Shown here in pieces: positions 51,252 to 61,915 of a stretch of 64,000 bases of DNA (positions are counted from its first letter, which is position 1; the number at the start of each line of letters is the position of its first letter). The notes under the pieces are model-generated. The model was not told the origin of the DNA. It saw nothing but the letters and a program-made list of their open reading frames with translations, and ran no database searches. Both the position numbers and the translations under genes were made by a program. The stretch is from contig CAKZPA010000040.1 of assembly GCA_937138415.1 (NCBI GenBank), positions 1-64,000 of the forward strand, read 5' to 3'. This stretch comes from an uncultured Nitrospiraceae bacterium (GTDB lineage: Bacteria; Nitrospirota; Thermodesulfovibrionia; Thermodesulfovibrionales; SM23-35).

Positions 51252-51944
51252 TTAATGTGCCTCTTCAACGGCACCAGCGAAATAGCATGTCGTGAGCAGG
51301 GTGAAAACGAGCGCTTGGACGACGCTCACCAGGAGACCGAGGCCGAGAATGACCGATGGAATGACTGCAGGAGCGATAATACCGAGAACGAGGAGGAGGA
51401 TGTGTTTTCCCGTCATGTTCCCGAAGAGCCGGACGGTCAGCGTGAGCGGACGGACAAAATGACCGATGATTTCGATAAAGAACATCATGATCATGAGGGG
51501 CAGGCCGGCGAGGGAGCGGATCGGCCCGAGGAAGTGATTGATGTAGTGCACGCCGTGAACTTTCATCCCGTAGTAATGGTAGGTCAGGAAAACAGGGACC
51601 GCCATGGCGGCGTTCGTGTTGACGTTAGCCGTCGCCGCGGTGAAGCCCGGCACAAGTCCGAGGAGATTCGCAACGAGGATGAAGAGGAATATCGTGCAGA
51701 TGAACGGAAAGAGCGATCGGCTCCACTTGTGTCCGATCGTATCGTCGACCAGTTTGAGGATCTGTTCGATGATCAGCTCCATGAAATTCTGGAACCCTCG
51801 CGGCACAAGGCGCAGGGATCCCTTCACGACGAGGGCAGCGATGATGAGCAGGATGGAGACGAGAAATGCATGGGTGACGTTATGGGGGATGTCGTCCGGA
51901 TTCACGATGACATCCATCAGCAGTACTTCGTGCAAACCTTCCAT
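51252..51944 (-). CDS. atpB: F-type ATP synthase subunit a
   Basis: Subunit a holds the two ion half-channels beside the c-ring. The 230-residue protein has five or six helices, the essential Arg in LTLTVRLFGNMTGKHILLLV, and the conserved NLLGLVPGF and QALVFTLLTTCYFAGAV segments. A CAGGAGGC site precedes the ATG, and a strong promoter lies about 30 bases upstream. Only atpB and atpE are here; the b, delta and F1 genes must lie elsewhere, a known split layout. Confidence 0.97.
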   Translation of the reverse strand: MEGLHEVLLMDVIVNPDDIPHNVTHAFLVSILLIIAALVVKGSLRLVPRGFQNFMELIIEQILKLVDDTIGHKWSRSLFPFICTIFLFILVANLLGLVPGFTAATANVNTNAAMAVPVFLTYHYYGMKVHGVHYINHFLGPIRSLAGLPLMIMMFFIEIIGHFVRPLTLTVRLFGNMTGKHILLLVLGIIAPAVIPSVILGLGLLVSVVQALVFTLLTTCYFAGAVEEAH

Positions 51945-51973
51945 GGGGGCCTCCTGATCAAAAAAGTGTCGTT

Positions 51974-52002
51974 ATAATACATGACCCCAAACGAAATGTC
52001 AA
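51974..52002 (-). promoter_or_regulatory. Strong sigma70-type promoter of atpBE
   Basis: On the minus strand TTGACA (52002-51997), a 17-base spacer and TATTAT (51979-51974), then a leader of about 25 bases with a ribosome site before atpB. Confidence 0.85.
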
Positions 52003-52034
52003 CAGGCGATAAGGGCGCAAAGAAATTGGATTTT

Positions 52035-52340
52035 TTACCTCTCCATCGCAGGGGAAATACCCGGATCAAGCATGTAGGCCGCCTGAAAGTATCTCAATGC
52101 TTCGGCGTGCCTTTTCTGCTTGTAAAGCGCGTAACCGAGAAGATAGTACGCCGAAGGATCGGGTTTCTTCTCCACGTGTTCCTTGAGCAGGTGGACAGCG
52201 GTCTTGAAATCTCCTTTCTTGTACGACGCGACGGCCATACTGAAGGACGCGTCGTCTGCGAGGAGGAAGGCCGGGGTGAGCAGGATGCAGATGACGATAG
52301 CCGGTATCCCATATCGCGTGCTCCTCTTTACGATCCCCAT
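52035..52340 (-). CDS. Small secreted or membrane TPR protein
   Basis: A 101-residue protein with an N-terminal signal or anchor (GIPAIVICILLTPAFLLADD, about residues 9-28) followed by two TPR units (FSMAVASYKKGDFKTAVHLL and YYLLGYALYKQKRHAEALRY). It is probably periplasmic. The ATG at 52340 is chosen because an AGGAGG site stands eight bases before it. It starts 12 bases after the PBP1A stop, so it may assist cell-wall synthesis. Confidence 0.8.
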   Translation of the reverse strand: MGIVKRSTRYGIPAIVICILLTPAFLLADDASFSMAVASYKKGDFKTAVHLLKEHVEKKPDPSAYYLLGYALYKQKRHAEALRYFQAAYMLDPGISPAMER

Positions 52341-52352
52341 AGTCATCACCTC

Positions 52353-54662
52353 CTAATCGAAGTTGAGATTGGTTTCTGTTTCCTTCGCTCGTGGTGCGGA
52401 AAGCGATGGCGAATACTGATTCGGTGCGGTTCCTTCCCTGAAATATTCACGAACGCCTGATACCTCATCGTGCGCGAGGAGGCCCGTCGACGGATCGATC
52501 GTGCAGGCGACGATGCCGTCCGGAACGGCGAATTCCTCCGGCGGTCCGCTGACGACATCTTTCATAAAGCGCACCCAGATCGGCGACGCGGCCCGCGCTC
52601 CTGTCTCGAGGGAACCGAGAGATCGCGTATCGTCGAAGCCCACCCATACCGCAGCGGTCAGATGCGCCGTATAGCCCACGAACCAGGCGTCACGGTATTC
52701 ATTGGTTGTTCCCGTTTTGCCCGCGACCGGTCTCCCGAGTGCCTTGGCCCTCCACCCCGTTCCGCGCCGCACGACATCTTCCATCATTGACGTTATGAGG
52801 AATGCCGTCGCGGAGCTGATGACCTGTTCCGCCTCGGGTTCGTTATCCTCGATCACCGTTCCCTGCGCGTCCAGAACGTATTTCACGGCGATCGGCTTGA
52901 CTTTGAGGCCGCCGTTCGCGAACACGCAGTACGTGAGAGCGAGTTCGAGCGGCGTGACGCTCAGCGATCCGAGCGCGAGGGTCAGGTTTCTCGGCAATTC
53001 TCCCTGAATGCCGACCGTCCGCGCGAAATCTAAAACCTTCTGAACGCCGACGGCATCCACCAGCTTGACGGTGACGACGTTCCGCGAATATGCCAGCGCA
53101 TCGCGCAGTGTCGTCGGCCCGTAGTATGTGCGGTCCGCGTTCTCCGGCGACCAGGTGCCGCCGCCGGCGCCGGGATACGTGACCGGTTCGTCGACGATGA
53201 TGGTCGCGGGGGTGAAGCCGCTGTCGATCGCTGCCGCGTAGATGATCGGTTTGAATGCGGAACCCGGCTGGCGCCGCGCGTAGAGGACTCTATTGTAATC
53301 GCTCTTGACGAAGTCGTATCCGCCGATCATTGCACGAATGTAACCGGTATCGTGGTCGATTGCGACGAGCGACGCTTCCGCTTCCGGTTCCTGTTCGAGA
53401 GCGAGCCGCACCGCTGACCCCTTAATGCTCTTAATGCTCACTTTGACAACGTCGCCCGGCTTCAGGATCTGCGCCAGCGTGAACGGCTTTAGCGTGCGTG
53501 TCGCACCGCTGCGGGGGTCTATCACCTTCGAGGCCCACTGCGCGTCGTCGATGCTGAGTTTCCCGGTGATTCCTTTGACCTTGACGATTGCTTCCCGTTC
53601 CTGCACTTTCAGTACGATACCGCTCGAGAGATCGCCGGGGTTCGTGACGACGATGGATGACGATTCAGGATTCTTGAGTTCGCGCGCGACATCGATGTCC
53701 TTTTTGTGGTCGATCGGACCGCGCCAACCCCTTCGTTTGTCGAGATCGCGGAGACCCTCCTGCACTGCTCGTGCCGCTGCAATCTGTGCCTGACGATCGA
53801 GCGTCGTATAGACGCGGAGGCCCCCCTTATAGACTGTCTCGACGCCGTACTTGTCCTCGAGATATTTGCGGACGTACTCGACGAAGTAATTGTGCGCCTC
53901 GAGACCCTTTCTCTTGCTCGAGAGGTAGACGGGCTGTTTGAGCGCATGGTCTCGCTCCGCCGGAGTGAGATACCCTTCCTCGACCATGCGGCTGAGGACG
54001 ATCTTCTGGCGGTCGCGGGCCCTCGAGAGGTTATTGAACGGCGAGTAGAGGGTGGGGGCCTTAATGAGGCCGGCGATAATGGCAGCTTCCGAGAGAGACA
54101 GTTCTCTGACCGTCTTCCCGAAGTACGTTCGGGCTGCCATTTCGACACCGTAGGCGCCGTGCCCGAAATAGATTTTGTTGAGGTAGAGTTCCAGAATTTC
54201 TCCCTTGGTGAGGTTCTTCTCCATCTTGACGGCGAGAGCCGCCTCGCGTATCTTCCTCTGAAGCGTCTTCTCGGGAGTGAGGAAGACCACTTTAGCGAGC
54301 TGCTGGGTGATCGTGCTGCCGCCCTCTTTCAGTTCGACATGGATGATATCTTTGATGAGGGCCCTCGCGATGGCGACGTAGTCGATTCCCTTGTGCTTCC
54401 AGAAACGCGCGTCTTCGACCGCGATGACGGCGTCGATCATGTGCCGTGGAATGCTCTGGAGAGGCACGAAGATCCCCTTGTCGACCTTGAGTTCGCCGAT
54501 GAGCACGTCGTCGTCTGCGTAAATCTGCGTGCCGGCCGTCGGTTTCCGCTGTTTGATGTCCTCGATGGAAGGGATTCCCATGCTGTACGCGGCGAGACCG
54601 CCGGCGGATATGCCGGCGAGGATGGCGGCGAGAGCGATGACGAGAATGATGCGGCGGCTCAT
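52353..54662 (-). CDS. mrcA: Bifunctional penicillin-binding protein 1A
   Basis: PBP1A polymerises and cross-links peptidoglycan at the inner membrane. The 769-residue protein has a membrane anchor (residues 4-26), a GT51 transglycosylase domain with the catalytic Glu in VEDARFWKHKGIDY and GGSTITQQLAKVVFL, an OB-like insert, and the transpeptidase domain with the active Ser in PGSAFKPI, then YSRNVV and KTGTTNEYRDAWFVGY. The promoter boxes lie 11 bases upstream and no ribosome site is present, so the mRNA is nearly leaderless. Confidence 0.97.
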   Translation of the reverse strand: MSRRIILVIALAAILAGISAGGLAAYSMGIPSIEDIKQRKPTAGTQIYADDDVLIGELKVDKGIFVPLQSIPRHMIDAVIAVEDARFWKHKGIDYVAIARALIKDIIHVELKEGGSTITQQLAKVVFLTPEKTLQRKIREAALAVKMEKNLTKGEILELYLNKIYFGHGAYGVEMAARTYFGKTVRELSLSEAAIIAGLIKAPTLYSPFNNLSRARDRQKIVLSRMVEEGYLTPAERDHALKQPVYLSSKRKGLEAHNYFVEYVRKYLEDKYGVETVYKGGLRVYTTLDRQAQIAAARAVQEGLRDLDKRRGWRGPIDHKKDIDVARELKNPESSSIVVTNPGDLSSGIVLKVQEREAIVKVKGITGKLSIDDAQWASKVIDPRSGATRTLKPFTLAQILKPGDVVKVSIKSIKGSAVRLALEQEPEAEASLVAIDHDTGYIRAMIGGYDFVKSDYNRVLYARRQPGSAFKPIIYAAAIDSGFTPATIIVDEPVTYPGAGGGTWSPENADRTYYGPTTLRDALAYSRNVVTVKLVDAVGVQKVLDFARTVGIQGELPRNLTLALGSLSVTPLELALTYCVFANGGLKVKPIAVKYVLDAQGTVIEDNEPEAEQVISSATAFLITSMMEDVVRRGTGWRAKALGRPVAGKTGTTNEYRDAWFVGYTAHLTAAVWVGFDDTRSLGSLETGARAASPIWVRFMKDVVSGPPEEFAVPDGIVACTIDPSTGLLAHDEVSGVREYFREGTAPNQYSPSLSAPRAKETETNLNFD

Positions 54663-54672
54663 ACTGTTACCA

Positions 54673-54702
54673 ATTATACTCTCGCGGAAAAAGGACTGTC
54701 AA
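54673..54702 (-). promoter_or_regulatory. PBP1A promoter, predicted near-leaderless
   Basis: On the minus strand TTGACA (54702-54697), an 18-base spacer and TATAAT (54678-54673). The predicted start is near 54666 and the ATG begins at 54662, leaving about four bases of leader. Confidence 0.8.
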
Positions 54703-54750
54703 AGGATCGGGAGCGGGATATGTGCGTGTCGTTTCGCGTTTTTCCGGCGA

Positions 54751-54780
54751 TTGACTAAAAAAGAAGCGTGGGGGTAATAT
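54751..54780 (+). promoter_or_regulatory. dnaE promoter, predicted leaderless
   Basis: TTGACT at 54751-54756, an 18-base spacer and TAATAT at 54775-54780. The dnaE ATG begins at 54788, about where transcription should start, and no ribosome site is present. Confidence 0.7.
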
Positions 54781-54787
54781 CTCTATT

Positions 54788-57700
54788 ATGTTCCAACACG
54801 CGGACTACGTTCCCCTCCACCTCCATTCAGAGTACAGCCTTCTTGACGGTGCGATTCGGCTCAGGGAACTCGTCGACGAGGCGGCCGCGCACAAAATGCC
54901 CGCGGTGGCCGTGACGGATCATGGGAACCTCTTCGGTGCGATCGAATTCTACCGACTGGCGACGAAGGCGGGAATAAAGCCGATCATCGGCTGCGAGGTG
55001 TACGTGGCGCCGGGGAGCCGTTTCGAGAAGCGGCACGGCCACGAGGATACGTCCTACCATCTCGTTCTCCTCGCGCAGGATAACCGGGGCTACCGGAATC
55101 TCGTGACGCTCGTCACGAAGGCCTATACCGAAGGGTTCTACTACAAGCCGAGAATTGACGACGACCTGCTCGAGCAGTACTCGGGCGGGCTCATCGGACT
55201 CACATCGTGCTTGAAGGGTGAAATCCCGGTGTTCCTGCAGCGGGGAATGGTCGAGCGGGCGCGGGAGAAAGCGCTTAAGTACAAGCATATCCTCGGACCG
55301 GAGAATTTTTACATCGAACTGCAGGACAACGGGTTGGCGGAGCAAGAGTTGCTAAACCGTCAGCTCTATGATCTTGCGAATGACCTCCACATAGGCATCG
55401 TCGCGACGAACGACTGTCACTACATGAAGCGGGAGGACGCACGCGCACACGACATTTTGCTGTGCATTCAAACCGGAAAGACGATCAACGAAAAAGAACG
55501 CATGCGAATGGGGTCGGATGGGTTTTACTTCAAGTCGCCCGATGAGATGAAACGCGCGTTCCAGGAACTCCCGGAGGCGATTCGCGCGACGAGGGCGATT
55601 GCCGAACGGTGCAGCGTCGAGTTTACGCTCGGGGCGAATCTCCTGCCGAAATATCCGCTCGAGGGAAAGTCGCCCGACGCGTTCCTCGAGGAGCTGGCGC
55701 GCGCCGGCTTGGAGCGCAGACTCGGCGGCGCGGCGAATGAGCTCTACCGGAAGCGACTCGACAGTGAGATCGACATTATCAGGAAGATGGACTACGCGTC
55801 GTACTTCCTCATCGTGTGGGATTTCATCCGCTTCGCGAAGGAACAGGGCATTCCCGTCGGCCCCGGCAGGGGGTCGGCAGCGGGCAGTCTGGTATCCTAC
55901 TGTCTTGGCATAACGGACCTTGATCCGGTGAAGTACAATCTCCTCTTCGAGCGGTTTCTGAATCCGGAGAGGATCAGCATGCCCGATATCGATGTGGACT
56001 TTTGCAAGGACAGACGGTCGGAAGTGATCGCGTATGTCGCGGACAAATACGGAAAGGACCGTGTCGCGCAAATCATCACATTCGGGACGATGGCGGCGAA
56101 GGCGGCGATACGGGACGTCGGGAGGGCGTTGGACATGCCTTACGCGGAGGTCGACCGGATCGCGAAGCTGATTCCGGGCACGCTGCACATCACGCTCGCG
56201 GAGGCGGTCCAGTCGGACGCGCAGCTCAAGGCACTCTACGAGAGCAGTCCGCGGATTCGGGATCTCGTCGACACGGCGATGCGCCTGGAAGGGCTCTGCC
56301 GGCACGCATCGACGCACGCCGCGGGGGTGGTCATCTCTCCGGTGCCGTTGACGGAGTACACGCCGCTCTACCGAAATCCGGCGGACGGTTCGATCATGAC
56401 GCAATTCGACATGGTATCGATCGAACGGATCGGCCTTCTGAAATTCGACTTTCTCGGATTGAAGACGCTCACCGTGATCAATAAGACGCTCACGTACATC
56501 AAGGAGAACGGAGGCGACTGCTCCCTCCACGATATGTCGTTCGATGACGCGAAAACGTATGAGCTGCTCAGTTCCGGCAACACGACGGGCATATTCCAGC
56601 TCGAGAGCGCGGGGATGCGCGACCTCCTCGTCAAGATATCGCCGAGCAGATTCGAGGATCTCATCGCGATCGTCGCTCTGTACAGGCCCGGTCCCATGGG
56701 GAGCGGCATGATCGATGAGTTTATCAAGCGGAAGAAGGGGAAAATACCCGTCAAGTATGCGCTTCCGCAACTTAAGGACATTCTCGACGAAACGTATGGC
56801 GTCATCCTCTACCAGGAACAGGTGATGAGAATCGCGAACACCCTCGCCAACTTTACGATGGGACAGGCCGACATTCTCAGGAAAGCGATGGGAAAGAAGA
56901 AACCGGAAGAGATGGAGAAACAGAAGGAGACGTTCATACAGGGAGCCGTTGCCAACGGCATTCCCGAACGGAAAGCGCTGCGCATCTTCGATCTCATGGC
57001 CTATTTCGCGGAATACGGGTTCAACAAATCCCACTCCGCAGCCTATGCGTACGTCGCCTACCAGACCGCGTATCTCAAGGCGCATTACCCTGTGGAGTTC
57101 ATGGCGGCAACGCTGAGCGCCGATATGGACAACACGGACAAGATCGTCAAGGGGATCGCCGGATGCCGGGAGATGGGAATAGAGATTTTGCCGCCTGACA
57201 TAAATCTTTCGGGGAAGGAGTTCACGGTCGTCGGCGGATCGATTCGTTTCGGCCTCGAGGCGGTGAAGGGCGTCGGTTCGGCTGCCATCGAGTCGATCAT
57301 CGAGACGCGCGAAGCGACCGGACCGTTTCGTTCGGTTGACGATTTCCTGGGACGCATTGACCAGCGCAAGGTGAACAGGAAGGTCGTCGAAGGTCTCATT
57401 AAGGCGGGTGCATTCGACTCGATCGCCGCATCGCGTGCACGGGCGATGGAAGACGCGACGGCGGTCCTCGGGGACGGACCCAGGGGTCACGCGGGGAGGA
57501 TCCCGGGACAGCCGAGCATTTTTGGGGATATGGACGGACCGGATGCGCAGGGCATCACCGAGTGGTGCGAGGACGAACTGCTCAAATATGAAAAGGAGTC
57601 CCTCGGATTCTATATCACCGGTCATCCGCTGACGAAGTACGCGGCTCTATTGAGCAAGGTCGGGACGAAGAGAATTCCGGAACTCGAAGAAATGGATGAC

Positions 57701-58198
57701 GGCGCGGAGGTGAAGATCGCGGGCATTCTCACGGCCGTTCGAAAGCTGCAGACGAAGTCGAAATCGGGGATCATGGCGTACTGTACGCTCGAAGATCCCG
57801 AGGCGAACATCGAGGTCCTCGTTTTTCCCGAACTGTACACATCGAGCATCGCGATCCTCCAGAAGGATTTCCCGCTGCTCGTGCGCGGCACGATTGACCG
57901 GACCGAAAAGGGTGTCAAGATCGTCGCGAACGAGATTTCGCGGGTGACCGATCTCGAGGCGGCCCAGGCGAGAAAGGCGGAGTTGATTCTCCGTCTGCCG
58001 CTGCCGGACGCCATGCACCTGAGGACGCTCTGTTCTCTCGTAAAATCCGATACCTCGGGTCTCTATCCGCTCTACCTGCGCGTCAGGCTGCGGGACACGG
58101 AGACGTTAATCGAGACGAGCATGAAGATATCGAGCAACGCAGATCTCATCACGCGGATCGAAGCGATTGCCGGCAAAGGGGCGGTCGTTTTCCAATGA
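54788..58198 (+). CDS. dnaE: DNA polymerase III alpha subunit
   Basis: DnaE is the replicative polymerase. The 1136-residue protein has the N-terminal PHP domain ([28 protein letters not shown]), the palm with catalytic Asp residues in [13 protein letters not shown] near residue 400, the finger segment with [13 protein letters not shown] and [20 protein letters not shown], a helix-hairpin-helix, and a C-terminal OB fold ([20 protein letters not shown]). It is of the DnaE1 class. It overlaps accA by four bases, a pairing seen in many bacteria. Confidence 0.98.
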   Translation: MFQHADYVPLHLHSEYSLLDGAIRLRELVDEAAAHKMPAVAVTDHGNLFGAIEFYRLATKAGIKPIIGCEVYVAPGSRFEKRHGHEDTSYHLVLLAQDNRGYRNLVTLVTKAYTEGFYYKPRIDDDLLEQYSGGLIGLTSCLKGEIPVFLQRGMVERAREKALKYKHILGPENFYIELQDNGLAEQELLNRQLYDLANDLHIGIVATNDCHYMKREDARAHDILLCIQTGKTINEKERMRMGSDGFYFKSPDEMKRAFQELPEAIRATRAIAERCSVEFTLGANLLPKYPLEGKSPDAFLEELARAGLERRLGGAANELYRKRLDSEIDIIRKMDYASYFLIVWDFIRFAKEQGIPVGPGRGSAAGSLVSYCLGITDLDPVKYNLLFERFLNPERISMPDIDVDFCKDRRSEVIAYVADKYGKDRVAQIITFGTMAAKAAIRDVGRALDMPYAEVDRIAKLIPGTLHITLAEAVQSDAQLKALYESSPRIRDLVDTAMRLEGLCRHASTHAAGVVISPVPLTEYTPLYRNPADGSIMTQFDMVSIERIGLLKFDFLGLKTLTVINKTLTYIKENGGDCSLHDMSFDDAKTYELLSSGNTTGIFQLESAGMRDLLVKISPSRFEDLIAIVALYRPGPMGSGMIDEFIKRKKGKIPVKYALPQLKDILDETYGVILYQEQVMRIANTLANFTMGQADILRKAMGKKKPEEMEKQKETFIQGAVANGIPERKALRIFDLMAYFAEYGFNKSHSAAYAYVAYQTAYLKAHYPVEFMAATLSADMDNTDKIVKGIAGCREMGIEILPPDINLSGKEFTVVGGSIRFGLEAVKGVGSAAIESIIETREATGPFRSVDDFLGRIDQRKVNRKVVEGLIKAGAFDSIAASRARAMEDATAVLGDGPRGHAGRIPGQPSIFGDMDGPDAQGITEWCEDELLKYEKESLGFYITGHPLTKYAALLSKVGTKRIPELEEMDDGAEVKIAGILTAVRKLQTKSKSGIMAYCTLEDPEANIEVLVFPELYTSSIAILQKDFPLLVRGTIDRTEKGVKIVANEISRVTDLEAAQARKAELILRLPLPDAMHLRTLCSLVKSDTSGLYPLYLRVRLRDTETLIETSMKISSNADLITRIEAIAGKGAVVFQ

Positions 58199-59175
58199 TA
58201 CGGTATTACCTCGAATTCGAGAAACCCATCGAAGAGCTGGAACTCAAGATCGAGGAGCTGAAACGGGTCTCCGACGGCAAGGATATTGACATATCGGGGG
58301 AGATCAGGAAGCTCGAGAAGAAGGTCAGAGACCTCCGCACGGAGATCTTCACTTCTCTCACCCCGTGGCAGAAGACCCTCCTCGCGCGGCATCCCGACAG
58401 GCCGTACACGCTGGATTACGTGAGCATGATGATGACGGACTTCGTCCAACTGCACGGGGACAGACGGTTCGGGGACGACCCCGCCATCGTCGCGGGTCTT
58501 GCGAAGTTCCGCGAGACGCCGATTGCCGTGGCCGGACATCAGAAGGGACGCGGTACGAAAGAGCGGATCTTTCGCAACTTCGGGCAGCCTCAGCCAGAAG
58601 GATACCGGAAGGCGCTCAGGGTGATGAAGCTCGCGGAGCGCTTCGGGCGATCCGTGGTGACGTTCATCGATACGCCGGGTGCGTTTCCGGGAATCGGTGC
58701 CGAGGAGAGAGGGCAGGGGGAGGCAATCGCGGTGAACCTCATGGAGATGTCGCGCCTGAAGACGCCGATTGTCTCGTTCGTGATCGGCGAAGGCGGGAGC
58801 GGCGGCGCGCTGGCGCTCGGTGTTGCGGATCGGATCTATATGCTGGAGCACGCCTGCTATTCGGTCATCTCGCCGGAAGGGTGCGCCGCGATCCTTTGGA
58901 AGAAAGAGGGTGATCTCGGTGCCCCCGATTTTTCGAAGGCGGCGGATGCCCTGAAACTGACGGCACAGGACTTGTTGAACTTCAAGATCATCGACGGCAT
59001 CATCCCCGAGCCGCACGGCGGGGCGCACCGCGATCCGGAGGAGACCGCGAGGAGTGTCGCCGAATATCTCGCGTCTGCGCTCGACGAGTTGAAGGGCAAG
59101 ACGGCGGCGAAGCTTCTCGAGGAGCGTTACAGGAGATTCCGGCGGATCGGGAGCTTCATGGAAGAGGTGGAATAG
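58195..59175 (+). CDS. accA: Acetyl-CoA carboxylase carboxyltransferase alpha subunit
   Basis: AccA and AccD transfer carboxyl from biotin to acetyl-CoA to make malonyl-CoA. The 326-residue protein starts [20 protein letters not shown] (a coiled coil), has [55 protein letters not shown], and [20 protein letters not shown]. It is of usual length and intact. The start overlaps the dnaE stop (ATGATA). Confidence 0.98.
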   Translation: MIRYYLEFEKPIEELELKIEELKRVSDGKDIDISGEIRKLEKKVRDLRTEIFTSLTPWQKTLLARHPDRPYTLDYVSMMMTDFVQLHGDRRFGDDPAIVAGLAKFRETPIAVAGHQKGRGTKERIFRNFGQPQPEGYRKALRVMKLAERFGRSVVTFIDTPGAFPGIGAEERGQGEAIAVNLMEMSRLKTPIVSFVIGEGGSGGALALGVADRIYMLEHACYSVISPEGCAAILWKKEGDLGAPDFSKAADALKLTAQDLLNFKIIDGIIPEPHGGAHRDPEETARSVAEYLASALDELKGKTAAKLLEERYRRFRRIGSFMEEVE

Positions 59176-59198
59176 GAGCGCGGCCTCCGGCATCTCCA

Positions 59199-60983
59199 GT
59201 GAACACGTCTCGATCATTCTCAGCGATTCCCCCGAAGCCCGGCGTCTATCTGTTCAAGGACTCGCGAGAGAAGGTCCTCTACGTCGGAAAAGCAAAAAAC
59301 CTCCGAAGTCGCGTCCGGTCTTATTTCGCGGAGCGCTCGGCGCTCGACCCACGAAAGTCCTCGATGATGAAGCACGTCGCCGATTTCTCCTATGTGGTCA
59401 CGGCGAACGAACTCGAGGCCTACGTCCTCGAGGCGAACCTGATCAAGCAACACAGGCCGCGGTTCAACATCGTCCTGCGGGACGACAAGAATTACCCCTA
59501 CCTGAAACTCACCGTGCGGGATGAATGGCCGTATATCGACGTCGTGCGGAAAATCAAGGACGATGGCGCGCTCTATTTCGGGCCGTATGTGCCCGCGGGC
59601 GCCATGCGTGACATTCTCGACTTCGTGAGGAGGAACTTCCAGATACGCCATTGCCGCTTTTCACTCGAGAAGGCGATGAAGCCGTGCATCCAATTTCAGA
59701 TGGGGCGATGCTGTGCGCCGTGCACGGGGCGGGTGCGCCGAGAAGAGTACGCGAGAGTAGTCGAGGAAGTGCGGCTCTTCCTGAAAGGAGCGAAGCGAGA
59801 TCTGCTCAGGGCCCTCGAAGAGAAGATGACGGGGCTCTCGGAAGAGATGCGCTACGAGGAAGCGGCAAAGGTGCGCGACAAGATACGTGCGATCGAGAGA
59901 GCGATGGAATCCCAGAAGATCGTCGCGCCGGAACTGCGGGACAGCGACGTGATCGGCTTTTACCGGGGGGAGCGCGTCGCGGCCTTTACGGTCTTCTTCG
60001 TCCGCCATGGCGCGATGGTGGGATCCGCAGACTTCCGGGTGCACGTCTCGCCCGCTTTCACGGACGGGGAAGCGCTCCGCATGTTCATGCAGCAGTTCTA
60101 TTCAAGGGATGTGGTGCCTCCTGCCGAAGTGCTCGCGCCTCTTGTCCCGGAGGATGTTCGCGGACTGGAGCGCTGGCTTTCCGGGCGGGCGGGAAGGAAC
60201 GTGATCATTGCGAGGCCGCAGAAGGGAAAGAAGAGAGAATTGGTCGAAATGGCGGGAGAGAATGCATTCTTTGTCCACGTGCGCACCGTCCCCTCGCCCG
60301 AAGAGGTTCTGAATGAGGTACGGCATCGTCTCCGTCTCACGCGCAGTCCTCGCAGTATCGGCGCCCTCGATATCTCGAACATAGCGGGCAGCGAGGCGGT
60401 CGGTGCGTTCGTCCGCTGGGAGGACGGCGCATTCACGAGAGACCGGTACCGGAGGGTGCGGATCAGAACAGTGAAAGGGATCGACGACTATGCCATGATG
60501 CGCGAGGTGACGGAACGCATGATCGCACACCTCGGTGGCAACCTTCCCGATGTGCTTGTCATAGACGGCGGGGCAGGACACCTCGATGTGGTGGAGAAGG
60601 TGATCGCGGCGCATCGGAGCGCACTGGAGAGCATCCCTGATCTCGTCGCGATCGCGAAAGGGCCTGATCGCGCCTTCGTTCCGGGATCCAATGAGGCGAT
60701 CGATCTCGAAGACCGGAGCGCCTCGTCGCTCCTCCTCAAGAGTATTCGTGACGAAGCGCACCGCGCGGCTGTCGGCTACCACAGAAAAGTGCGGGGTAAG
60801 GCGCTCCTGACGTCGCGCCTCGAGGGGATCAAAGGCATCGGGAAAAGGAGGAGGCTGGAACTCCTGCGGGCGTTCGGTAGCATCGGGGAGATCAAAAATG
60901 CTACCATCGAAGCCATCGCCGGTCTCAAAGGATTCAACAGACGTCTTGCGGAACATCTCATGAAAGAATTGGAGAGTGGATGA
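59199..60983 (+). CDS. uvrC: Excinuclease ABC subunit C
   Basis: UvrC makes both incisions in nucleotide excision repair. The 594-residue protein has the GIY-YIG nuclease at residues 10-95 (GVYLFKDSREKVLYVGKAKN), a Cys group CCAPCTGRV for a cluster, a UVR motif near 205-240 (EMRYEEAAKVRDKIRAIERA), the RNase H-like C nuclease (ALDISNIAGSEAVGAFVRWE, VIDGGAGHLDVV), and an HhH tail. The start is a GTG at 59199 without an obvious ribosome site. It overlaps the next gene by four bases. Confidence 0.97.
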   Translation: MNTSRSFSAIPPKPGVYLFKDSREKVLYVGKAKNLRSRVRSYFAERSALDPRKSSMMKHVADFSYVVTANELEAYVLEANLIKQHRPRFNIVLRDDKNYPYLKLTVRDEWPYIDVVRKIKDDGALYFGPYVPAGAMRDILDFVRRNFQIRHCRFSLEKAMKPCIQFQMGRCCAPCTGRVRREEYARVVEEVRLFLKGAKRDLLRALEEKMTGLSEEMRYEEAAKVRDKIRAIERAMESQKIVAPELRDSDVIGFYRGERVAAFTVFFVRHGAMVGSADFRVHVSPAFTDGEALRMFMQQFYSRDVVPPAEVLAPLVPEDVRGLERWLSGRAGRNVIIARPQKGKKRELVEMAGENAFFVHVRTVPSPEEVLNEVRHRLRLTRSPRSIGALDISNIAGSEAVGAFVRWEDGAFTRDRYRRVRIRTVKGIDDYAMMREVTERMIAHLGGNLPDVLVIDGGAGHLDVVEKVIAAHRSALESIPDLVAIAKGPDRAFVPGSNEAIDLEDRSASSLLLKSIRDEAHRAAVGYHRKVRGKALLTSRLEGIKGIGKRRRLELLRAFGSIGEIKNATIEAIAGLKGFNRRLAEHLMKELESG

Positions 60984-61915
60984 TGGATGTGTACGTTTCG
61001 GGCTCGCTGGCCTATGACAGGATCATGGATTTTCCGGGTAAGTTTTCCGATTACATCCTCCCGGACAAGATACACATTCTCAACGTCTGTTTCAATGTGA
61101 ATGGAATCGCGGAAAAATTCGGCGGCACGGCGGGCAACATCGCGTACACACTTAGTCTCCTCGGTGTGACGCCGCTTATTCTCGCGACGATCGGCAGGGA
61201 CTACGAACAGTATTTCTCGTGGCTCCGTCGACACGAGATACCGGTCGACACGATTCGGGTGATACCGAACGAACTGACCGCCGGAGCGTACATTACCACG
61301 GACATGGCGGACAACCAAATTACGGGGTTCAATCCGGGAGCGATGAGACATCCTTCAGGCTTTCGGTTCGACGGGGAGGACCCCACACAATCCATCGTCT
61401 TGATCGCGCCCGGCAATCTCGATGACATGGCTGATTACGCGGCGCAATGCAGGTCGCGCGGGATCCCGTACATCTGCGACCCCGGCCAGTCTCTCACGAA
61501 ATGGGACGGTGACTCGCTGAAAAACTGGCTCGGCGGCTCCATGGTGCTCATCACGAATGATTACGAACTCGAAATTATCATGAAATTAAGCGGTTTGGGC
61601 AAAGTTGAACTCCTCGGACTGACGGGCTGCGTGATTACGACGGTGGGGGAAAAGGGGGCGATCGTCACGACGCGTTCGGAAGAAATACGTATTCCCGCGG
61701 TTCCCGCGGAGCGCGTCGTCGACCCGACAGGTGCCGGCGACGCATTTCGCGCTGGCTTACTGAAGGGGATCGTCAGCGGTAAGGATATCCAGGCGTCTGC
61801 CCGCATTGGCGCCGTCGCTGCGGCCTACGCTGTCGAACAGTACGGTACGCAGGAGCATTACTTCCTGTACGAAGAGTTTCTCGAACGGTACAGGAGACAC
61901 TTTGGTAAGTTGTGA
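60980..61915 (+). CDS. PfkB-family sugar or nucleoside kinase, adenosine kinase-like
   Basis: A 311-residue ribokinase-fold kinase. It has YVSGSLAYDRIMDFPGKFSD at the start, GGTAGNIAYTLSLLG for substrate binding, and the catalytic/ATP motif VDPTGAGDAFRAGLLKG near residue 250, with the base Asp. The pattern is closest to the adenosine kinase-like members of bacteria. The substrate could be adenosine, ribose or another sugar. It overlaps uvrC and the next kinase-like gene by four bases each, so all three are co-translated. Confidence 0.88.
   Translation: MMDVYVSGSLAYDRIMDFPGKFSDYILPDKIHILNVCFNVNGIAEKFGGTAGNIAYTLSLLGVTPLILATIGRDYEQYFSWLRRHEIPVDTIRVIPNELTAGAYITTDMADNQITGFNPGAMRHPSGFRFDGEDPTQSIVLIAPGNLDDMADYAAQCRSRGIPYICDPGQSLTKWDGDSLKNWLGGSMVLITNDYELEIIMKLSGLGKVELLGLTGCVITTVGEKGAIVTTRSEEIRIPAVPAERVVDPTGAGDAFRAGLLKGIVSGKDIQASARIGAVAAAYAVEQYGTQEHYFLYEEFLERYRRHFGKL

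Noticed and set aside
55352-57625. Antisense open frame of 757 codons within dnaE
   Set aside because: It lies wholly inside a fully conserved dnaE and is a by-product of GC-rich codon use.
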